A stretch of 64,000 bases of DNA. Source: DATAGF01 sp963834875 (GTDB lineage: Bacteria > Actinomycetota > Thermoleophilia > Miltoncostaeales > Miltoncostaeaceae). Where the stretch lies: positions 1-64,000 of the forward strand of contig CAWIDG010000013.1 in the NCBI GenBank assembly GCA_963834875.1, written 5' to 3'. Shown piece by piece: positions 58,615 through 64,000 of the stretch (positions are counted from its first letter, which is position 1; each line of letters starts with the position of its first letter). The notes below the pieces were generated by a model that ran no database searches, was not told where the DNA came from, and was given only the letters and a program-made list of their open reading frames with translations. A program made the translations under genes and the position numbers.

Positions 58615-59236
58615 GTGATCGTCGAGAACGGCCATCGGCCGGGCGCGCTGCAGCTGGAGGGACCCTCGCCTGGCGTGGACCGCGAGCGCGCCGAGCGCGC
58701 GGTCGCCGAGCTCCTTGACGCCCTCGGCGTCGACCGCCGCGCCGAGTCCCTCCACGAGACGCCTCGCAGGGTCGCCTCGGCCTTCGCGGAGCTCCTGCGC
58801 GCAGAGCCCTTCCGGGCGACCACCTTCCCCAACGACGGCGGATACGACGAGCTGGTGGTCGTGTCGGACATCGCCTTCTCGTCGCTGTGCGAGCACCATC
58901 TGCTGCCCTTCGTCGGGGTCGCCCACGTCGGCTACCTGCCCGGCTGAGCGCATCGTCGGCCTCTCGAAGCTGCCGCGCCTGGTCGAGCACCGCGCCCGGC
59001 GCCTCCAGGTCCAGGAGCGGCTGACCGCGGAGGTCGCCGACTGGCTCGAGCGGGCCCTGCTCCCGCGCGGCGTCGCCGTGGTGATGGAGGCGACGCACAT
59101 GTGCATGAGCCTGCGGGGGGTGCGGCAGCCCGGCGCGCGCACGACCACCTCCGCGCTCCGCGGCCGCCTGCGCGACGACCCGCGGACCCGCCAGGAGTTC
59201 TTCGAGCTGATCGGGCGCCGCGGGGCGCCCAGCTGA
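58615..59236 (+). CDS. folE: GTP cyclohydrolase I (frameshifted)
   Basis: FolE opens GTP to dihydroneopterin triphosphate for folate. The protein has ESLHETPRRVASAFAELL, the zinc and active-site SSLCEHHLLPFVGVAHVGYL, and after an extra T near 58944 ERIVGLSKLPRLVEHRARRL, VMEATHMCMSLRGVRQPGAR (second zinc Cys) and SALRGRLRDDPRTRQEFFEL. Corrected length is about 206 residues. GTG start; the ribosome-binding site is weak. Its place in a sigma-factor island suggests stress control. Confidence 0.9.
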
Positions 59237-59256
59237 CCCCTGACCGAGGAGACGTC

Positions 59257-60492
59257 GTGACGACGCCGAGGACCATCGTCATCGTGGGTGCCGGCCTGGC
59301 GGGCGCGAAGGCGGCGGAGACGCTGCGCGAGGAGGGCTACGACGGCCGCATCGCGCTGCTGGGCGCCGAGGGCGAGCGCCCCTACGAGCGGCCGCCGCTG
59401 TCCAAGGGCTACCTGCAGGGCGAGGCCGAGCGCGACTCGGTCTACGTGCACGAGGCCGGCTTCTACGAGGAGCGGGCGATCGAGCTGCGAGCGGGGACGG
59501 CGGCCACGGCCATCGACCCGGCCGAGCGCACCGTCACCCTGGCCGACGGCGAGCGCCTGCGGTGGGACCGCCTGCTGCTCGCGCAGGGCGCCGAGCCGCG
59601 CCGGCTGACCGTGCCCGGGGCGGACCTCGACGGGGTGCTCTACCTGCGCGACCTGGCGGACTGCGACCGCCTCCGCGCGACGCTGCGCGCGGGCGGCCGT
59701 CTGGTGGTGATCGGCGCCGGCTGGATCGGCGCAGAGGTTGCCGCCTCGGCACACCAGGCCGGGCTCGAGGTGAGCCTCCTGGAGCGGCTCGCGGTGCCGC
59801 TCGAGCACGTGCTCGGGCCGACGGTGGGCGCGATCTACGCCGACCTGCACCGCGAGCGGGGCGTGGACCTTCGCACGGGCGTGGAGGTCGAGGCGCTCGA
59901 GGGGACCGGCCGCGTTGAGCGCGTGCGCCTGTCCGACGGGTGCGCCATCGACTGCACGGCCGTCGTCGTCGGGGTCGGCGTGCTCCCGCGCACGGCCCTC
60001 GCCGAGGACGCGGGGCTCGCGGTGGAGAACGGGGTCCTCGCGGACGCCACCCTGCGCACGAGCGCGCCCGGCGTGTACGCGGCCGGTGACGTCGCCAACG
60101 CCGCGCACCCCTTCTACGGCCGCCGGGTGCGCGTGGAGCACTGGGCCAACGCGCTCAACCAGGGCCCGGCCGCGGCGCGCAACATGCTCGGGCGCGACGA
60201 GCCCTACGAGCGCATCCCGTACTTCTTCTCCGACCAGTTCGACGTCGGCATGGAGTACTCGGGGCTCGCGCGCGGGACCGACGAGGTCGTCTTCCGCGGC
60301 GACCCCGGCTCGCGCGAGCTGATCGCGTTCTGGATCGCCGACGGGCGCGTGGCCGCGGGCATGAACGTCAACGTCTGGGACGTCGCCGAGCCCATCCAGG
60401 CCCTGATCCGCTCGCGCGCGCCGGTCGACCCGGCGCGGCTGGCCGACCCGGCGGTGCCGCTCGACGCGCTGCTACCGGCGCCCGTGCGATGA
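59257..60492 (+). CDS. FAD-dependent ferredoxin/rubredoxin reductase-type oxidoreductase
   Basis: A 411-residue flavoprotein. TIVIVGAGLAGAKAAETLRE binds FAD, RPYERPPLSKGYLQGEAE is typical of oxygenase-coupled ferredoxin reductases, GGRLVVIGAGWIGAEVAASA binds NAD(P)H, and GVYAAGDVANAAHPFYGRRV is the second FAD motif. The tail (HWANALNQGPAAARNMLG) also matches. GAGGAG precedes the GTG. No ferredoxin or P450 is adjacent, so its partner is unknown; AIF-like roles are possible. Confidence 0.87.
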   Translation: MTTPRTIVIVGAGLAGAKAAETLREEGYDGRIALLGAEGERPYERPPLSKGYLQGEAERDSVYVHEAGFYEERAIELRAGTAATAIDPAERTVTLADGERLRWDRLLLAQGAEPRRLTVPGADLDGVLYLRDLADCDRLRATLRAGGRLVVIGAGWIGAEVAASAHQAGLEVSLLERLAVPLEHVLGPTVGAIYADLHRERGVDLRTGVEVEALEGTGRVERVRLSDGCAIDCTAVVVGVGVLPRTALAEDAGLAVENGVLADATLRTSAPGVYAAGDVANAAHPFYGRRVRVEHWANALNQGPAAARNMLGRDEPYERIPYFFSDQFDVGMEYSGLARGTDEVVFRGDPGSRELIAFWIADGRVAAGMNVNVWDVAEPIQALIRSRAPVDPARLADPAVPLDALLPAPVR

Positions 60493-60519
60493 CCCGGGTC
60501 GGCCCGGCGACGCCGGGGG

Positions 60520-60906
60520 TCAGTCCATGAGCCCGTAGAGGGTGGCGGCGTCCCAGTAGACGCGCTCCTCGGCGACGAGGCCGCCTTCCAGCCGGTAGAC
60601 GCTGACGCCCGGGAGCTCGATCTCACGGCCGCTCGCCTCGAGCCCGGGGATATCTCCCGTGTGGTTGCCCCGGTAGGTCCACTCGAGCGTCGCGGTTCCC
60701 TCCCGCTCCTCAAGCCCCCGCACGTCAAGGACGCAGTCGGGCACCGCCGTCATGTACGCCTGCGCCTGCGCCGCGATCGCCTCGCGACCCTCCAGACGCG
60801 CCCCCGGCTTGGCGTACTCCACTCGGACGCCGTCCGGCGTGAACGCTGCCGCCACCTTCGCGCCGTCCCGCGCGTTCCACCCGTCGATGAGTGCCTGCAC
60901 GGACAC
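60520..60906 (-). CDS. SnoaL-like NTF2-fold protein
   Basis: About 128 residues. VSVQALIDGWNARDGAKVAA and FTPDGVRVEYAKPGARLEGR, then LEWTYRGNHTGDIPGLEASG, fit the SnoaL-like family. GTG 60906 was chosen after a GGGGG run that may bind ribosomes; an earlier start at 60960 is possible. The gene converges on the FAD reductase. The function is unknown. Confidence 0.72.
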   Translation of the reverse strand: MSVQALIDGWNARDGAKVAAAFTPDGVRVEYAKPGARLEGREAIAAQAQAYMTAVPDCVLDVRGLEEREGTATLEWTYRGNHTGDIPGLEASGREIELPGVSVYRLEGGLVAEERVYWDAATLYGLMD

Positions 60907-61160
60907 CTTGCCCCCTTCCGCTCCGAGGATGGCACGGCCCACCGCGCCACCGTTTCGCAAGCATGCGGCGAGGCAGGTGCCCGTGGCAAGCCTCAGATCC
61001 AGGAGCCGACGCCTTGAACGCCGTCACCGGCTGCCCCGGCGTTCGCGGGCGGGCGGCGTGACCATCACGTGACCACACGTCGGACGGCCCGGCGCTTGCG
61101 GCCGGAATCCATGTGTGCGCCAATGCGGTCGATCCGATTCCCGATTTGGAGGGTTCTGCC

Positions 61161-61442
61161 GTGAGCATCGTCGTTCGCTTCACCCCCAAGGGGCTTACCG
61201 CCGAGCAGTACGACGCGACCGTCCGCCTCCTCGAGGAGCGCGAAGGGACCTGGCCTCCAGACGGGCTCGACTACCACGTCTGCTTCGGCTCGGACGGCAA
61301 CCTCCTCGTGAGCGAGATCTGGGACTCCCAGGAGCAGTTCGAGGCCTTCGGCACACGGCTCACGCCGGTCCTGGCCGAGACCGGGATCAAGGCCGCCGAC
61401 CCACCGCAGCATTTCGAGGTCCACAACATCATGAAGCGGTAG
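61161..61442 (+). CDS. small hypothetical protein, possible ferredoxin-like (ABM) fold
   Basis: A 93-residue protein beginning VSIVVRFTPKGLTAEQYDAT, with DGLDYHVCFGSDGNLLVSEI and SQEQFEAFGTRLTPVLAETG. The pattern of short strands and helices resembles dimeric antibiotic-biosynthesis-monooxygenase-type proteins. GGAGGG at 61148-61153 sets the GTG start. A strong terminator follows. The function is unknown. Confidence 0.7.
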   Translation: MSIVVRFTPKGLTAEQYDATVRLLEEREGTWPPDGLDYHVCFGSDGNLLVSEIWDSQEQFEAFGTRLTPVLAETGIKAADPPQHFEVHNIMKR

Positions 61443-61455
61443 CTCGCCTCAGCGG

Positions 61456-61477
61456 AAGCCCCGCTTTAGCGGGGCTT
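61456..61477 (+). terminator. intrinsic terminator after the 61161 gene
   Basis: A perfect 10-base stem, AAGCCCCGCT and AGCGGGGCTT, with a 2-base loop, followed by pyrimidine-rich TCCTCTCTTC. It also lies just past the 3' end of the minus-strand tRNA-Glu. Confidence 0.75.
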
Positions 61478-61494
61478 TCCTCTCTTCATGCGAA

Positions 61495-61567
61495 TAGCGC
61501 ATACGGGATTTGAACCCGTGTTACCGCCGTGAGAGGGCGGCGTCCTAGGCCCCTAGACGAATGCGCC
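61495..61567 (-). tRNA. tRNA-Glu (anticodon CTC)
   Basis: A 73-base cloverleaf on the minus strand. GGCGCAT pairs with ATGCGCT (one G-U), discriminator A. The anticodon stem CCGCC/GGCGG closes CTCTCAC, giving CTC for GAG codons. The T-loop has TTCAAATCC. CCA is not encoded. Confidence 0.92.
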
Positions 61568-61599
61568 GTGTTTGTCCGCCCGCCGGAGGCGGTGGACAG

Positions 61600-61670
61600 C
61601 TGGGGGAGGAGGATTCGAACCCCCGCTACCGGGGCCAGAACCCGGCGTCCTACCGCTAGACGATCCCCCA
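61600..61670 (-). tRNA. tRNA-Gln (anticodon CTG)
   Basis: A 71-base cloverleaf on the minus strand. TGGGGGA pairs with TCCCCCA, discriminator G. The stem CCGGG/CCCGG closes TTCTGGC, giving CTG for CAG codons. The T-loop has TTCGAATCC. CCA is not encoded. It lies 32 bases upstream of tRNA-Glu, so the two are probably one transcript. Confidence 0.92.
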
Positions 61671-61688
61671 CCGCCGGAGGCGCCGACG

Positions 61689-61719
61689 ATGGTACCAAAC
61701 GTCCCCCCGGCCGCTTCAA
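61689..61719 (-). promoter_or_regulatory. promoter of the tRNA-Gln/tRNA-Glu unit
   Basis: On the minus strand TTGAAG (61719-61714) and TACCAT (61694-61689) are 19 bases apart, and the box lies 18 bases before the tRNA-Gln 5' end. Confidence 0.45.
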
Positions 61720-61728
61720 GCCAGCGCG

Positions 61729-63516
61729 CTATGCGGTCGCGGTGGCCTCCCAGTCGCCGTAGAGCTCGGCGTAGCGGCCGTCTGCCAGCATCAGCTCGTC
61801 GTGGCTGCCCTGCTCGACGACCCGCCCGCCCTCCAGCACGACGATGCGGTCGGCGTCGCGGATCGTGGACAGGCGGTGGGCGATGACGACGGCCGTGCGG
61901 CCGGCGAGCAGCGTGCGCAGGGCCTCGTCGATGCGGTGCTCGGCGCGCAGGTCCACCGACGAGGTGGCCTCGTCGAGGATCAGCAGGCGCGGGTCGGCGA
62001 CCAGCGCGCGCGCGAAGGACACGAGCTGGCGCTGGCCGGCCGAGAGCCCGGAGCCACGCTCGTTGATCCGGGTGTCGAAGCCCTCGGGCAGCGCCTCGAT
62101 GAACTCGGTCGCGCCGACCGCGTCGGCCGCGGCGCGCAGCTCGTCGTCGGTCGCCTCCGGCCGGCCGAAGGCCAGGTTCTCGGCGATCGTGCCGGCGAAC
62201 AGATGCCCCTCCTGTGGGACGATCGCCAGCTGGTCGCGGAGGGAGCGGATCGACACGTCGCGCAGGTCGTGGCCGTCGATCAGCACCTGGCCCCGGCCGG
62301 GGTCGTAGAAGCGTGCGATGAGCTTGGCGAGCGTCGACTTGCCCGCCCCGGTGGAGCCCACGAGCGCGACGGTCTCCCCGGGCTCGATGTGGAGGTCGAC
62401 GTCGTGCACGACGTCCTCGGGGCCGTAGCCGAAGCTGACCCCTCGGAGCTCGATGCGTCCCACGATCGGCGGGAGCGGCGCGCAGTCCGGCGGGTCGGCG
62501 AGCTCCGGCTCGACGTCGAGGACGCCGAAGATCTTCTCCAGCGCCGCCATCGCCGACTGGAACGTGTTGTAGAGCTGCGAGAGCTGCTGGATCGGGTCGA
62601 AGAAGCTCGCGAGGTACCCCACGAAGGCGACCATGACCCCGATGGAGAGGTCCTGGTCGAGCACCTGGGTCGAGCCGAAGTAGAGGATGATCGCCGTGCC
62701 GATGCCGGCGAGGAACTCGACGCCCGGGAAGTAGACCCCCGAGAGCCGGATGGTCACCATGTTGGCCTCGCGGTACTCCTCGTTGACCCGCTGGAAGACG
62801 CGCGCGGAGGGCTCCTGGCGCCCGAAGCCCTGGACGACGCGGATGCCGGCCAGCGTCTCCTGCAGGGTCGCCAGCACGTCGGCCACGCGCTCCCGGGTGC
62901 GGCGGTAGGCGCGGGTCGAGTAGACCCGGAACAGCGCCGTGCCGATCGCCAGCGCGGGGAAGATCACGAACGTCAGCATCGCGAGCTGGGCGTCGTAGGC
63001 GAAGAGGATGGCCACGACGCCGAAGAAGGTGAGCCCGTTGACGATCAGGGAGGTCACGCCGTCCGTGACGAGCTGGTTGAGGGCCTCGATGTCGCTGGTC
63101 AGCCGGCTGACGGTGCGGCCGGTCGGGGTGCGCTCGTGGTAGCCCAGCTCCAGGCGCATCAGGTGACGGAAGGTGTCCGTGCGCAGGTCGAGCAGCACCC
63201 GCTCGCCGACCCAGCTCGAGAGGTAGCTCTGGTAGTAGCCGGCCAGCCAGCCGACGAGGCCGGCGAGCACGAACAGGCCCACCGCCAGCACCAGCGCGCC
63301 CTTGTCGCCCGCGCTGATGCCGTCGTCGATCCCGAACTGGGCCAGGGCCGGGATCGCCAGGCCGGCGCCGGTCACCACCAGCATCAGCAGCACCGTGACG
63401 GCTGCCCGGCCGGCGTAGGGCCGGAAGTAGGGCAGCAGGCGCCGCAGCTTGCGCCGGGGCGGATCGGCGGGGCGGGCCTCGATCGGGGCCGGGCTCGTGG
63501 CGGCGCGGGTCGTCAC
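61729..63516 (-). CDS. ABC exporter, fused permease and ATPase
   Basis: A 595-residue half-transporter. Six membrane helices span about residues 35-330. The ATPase domain follows with Walker A LVGSTGAGKSTLAKLIARFY, the Q-loop IVPQEGHLF, the signature GSGLSAGQRQLVSFARAL, Walker B LLILDEATSSVD and the H-loop VIAHRLSTI. It overlaps the next ABC gene by 4 bases, so the two probably form a heterodimeric exporter for drugs, lipids or peptides. Confidence 0.92.
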   Translation of the reverse strand: MTTRAATSPAPIEARPADPPRRKLRRLLPYFRPYAGRAAVTVLLMLVVTGAGLAIPALAQFGIDDGISAGDKGALVLAVGLFVLAGLVGWLAGYYQSYLSSWVGERVLLDLRTDTFRHLMRLELGYHERTPTGRTVSRLTSDIEALNQLVTDGVTSLIVNGLTFFGVVAILFAYDAQLAMLTFVIFPALAIGTALFRVYSTRAYRRTRERVADVLATLQETLAGIRVVQGFGRQEPSARVFQRVNEEYREANMVTIRLSGVYFPGVEFLAGIGTAIILYFGSTQVLDQDLSIGVMVAFVGYLASFFDPIQQLSQLYNTFQSAMAALEKIFGVLDVEPELADPPDCAPLPPIVGRIELRGVSFGYGPEDVVHDVDLHIEPGETVALVGSTGAGKSTLAKLIARFYDPGRGQVLIDGHDLRDVSIRSLRDQLAIVPQEGHLFAGTIAENLAFGRPEATDDELRAAADAVGATEFIEALPEGFDTRINERGSGLSAGQRQLVSFARALVADPRLLILDEATSSVDLRAEHRIDEALRTLLAGRTAVVIAHRLSTIRDADRIVVLEGGRVVEQGSHDELMLADGRYAELYGDWEATATA

Positions 63517-64000
63517 GCCTCGCGCGCCAGCAGCTCGGGGCGGGCCAGCCCGCCGTCGTGGATCTCGCGGTACACGTCGCTTGCCTCGTAGAGCTCCTCG
63601 TGGGTGCCGCGCGCGACCACCTGGCCCCGCTCCAGCACCACCAGCTCGTCGGCCAGCGCCACGGTCGAGAGGCGGTGGGCGATCACGAGCGTCGTGCGGC
63701 CGTCCATGACGGCCGCCAGCGCCGCCTGGATCTCGCGCTCGGTCGAGGCGTCGACCGACGCCGTCGCCTCGTCGAGGATGAGGATGCGCGGGTCGGTGAT
63801 CAGGGCCCGCGCGATGGCGACGCGCTGGCGCTGGCCGCCGGAGAGGGTGTAGCCGCGCTCGCCGACGACCGTGTCGAAGCCCTCCGGCAGCGCGTCGATG
63901 AACTCCTCCGCCTGGGCCATGCGGGCGGCGCGGCGCACCTCCTCTTCGGTCGCCTCGGGGCGCCCGTAGGCGATGTTCTCGCGGACGGAGGTGGAGAACA
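63513..64000 (-). CDS. ABC exporter ATPase domain (partial, runs off window)
   Basis: The C-terminal 162 residues of a second ABC half-transporter; the gene continues beyond 64000. The visible part starts in the Q-loop-to-signature region (TSVRENIAYGRPEATEEEV), with YTLSGGQRQRVAIARALITD, Walker B ILILDEATASVD and VIAHRLSTVALADE. Both catalytic elements look canonical here. It lies upstream of the other half-transporter and overlaps it by 4 bases. Confidence 0.92.
   Translation of the reverse strand, partial: FSTSVRENIAYGRPEATEEEVRRAARMAQAEEFIDALPEGFDTVVGERGYTLSGGQRQRVAIARALITDPRILILDEATASVDASTEREIQAALAAVMDGRTTLVIAHRLSTVALADELVVLERGQVVARGTHEELYEASDVYREIHDGGLARPELLAREA

Noticed and set aside
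58615..59236. Programmed +1 frameshifting as a regulated system
   Set aside because: The sites share no slippery sequence or common in-frame stop arrangement and hit unrelated genes. An error process explains them better.
61568..61599. Terminator between tRNA-Gln and tRNA-Glu
   Set aside because: The imperfect stem around TGTCC and GGACA lacks a T-run in the direction of transcription; it is more likely a processing spacer.

Overview
ORGANISM. The DNA is very GC-rich, most genes start with GTG, and neighbouring genes often share 4 bases. The gene set points to a deep-branching actinobacterium, perhaps Thermoleophilia or Rubrobacteria. Supporting signs are sepF-proC-yggT-lspA-rluD, a GarA-like FHA gene beside an FtsR-like MerR gene, an RsiG/AmfC-like protein, polyphosphate glucokinase and DUF2277. 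A short HisG with a separate HisZ is unusual for classical Actinobacteria, so the class-level placement is inference. Nearly every frameshift resolves as extra inserted bases, also in genes expected to be essential (ispG, pgsA), so the sequence probably carries insertion errors. LAYOUT. 1-4.0 kb: end of a LysR regulator, an FAD oxidoreductase, xseA-xseB and two small genes on the minus strand. 4.1-12.4 kb: a class V aminotransferase, murA (Asp in place of the fosfomycin-target Cys) and hisZ-G-D-B-H-A-F, where consecutive his genes overlap by 4 bases. 12.4-18.2 kb: an NAD(P)-binding protein, two methyltransferases, an NTF2/kinase fusion, RidA and a CCA-adding-type nucleotidyltransferase. 18.1-23.0 kb: pgeF, yggS, sepF, proC, yggT, lspA, rluD. 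23.1-34.7 kb: rpsB-tsf-pyrH-frr-uppS-cdsA, a large inverted repeat, an M42 peptidase, dxr-rseP-ispG-proS, a VOC protein and tRNA-Pro. 34.86-36.86 kb: a 2-kb block between two copies of a 12-base repeat, with a gene cut off at each end. 36.9-41.1 kb: pgsA, an RsiG-like protein, FHA, MerR, apt, ppgK and a methyltransferase. 41.1-47.9 kb: methyltransferase/PadR pair, M32 carboxypeptidase, lipoprotein, ferritin, PilZ, J-domain protein, HTH-membrane protein and ogt. 47.9-51.4 kb: amidohydrolase, DUF59 and formylglycine-enzyme-like operon, membrane protein, DUF2277. 51.5-55.4 kb: antiporter with a zinc-finger tail, STAS protein, aldo/keto reductase, SnoaL-like protein. 55.4-61.4 kb: a sigma-factor island with two related zinc-finger proteins, folE, an FAD reductase and four GTAAGA motifs. 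61.5-64 kb: tRNA-Glu, tRNA-Gln and a pair of ABC exporters, the second running off the window. HOW THE GENES WORK TOGETHER. The core is housekeeping: histidine synthesis, MEP isoprenoid steps (dxr, ispG) feeding uppS, phospholipid synthesis (cdsA, pgsA), peptidoglycan entry (murA), translation and division. Many genes carry a TANNNT box 6-8 bases before the start codon with no Shine-Dalgarno, the arrangement expected of leaderless mRNAs. Signalling genes (RsiG-like, PilZ, FHA, STAS, ECF sigma with zinc-finger partners) suggest c-di-GMP and sigma/anti-sigma control.
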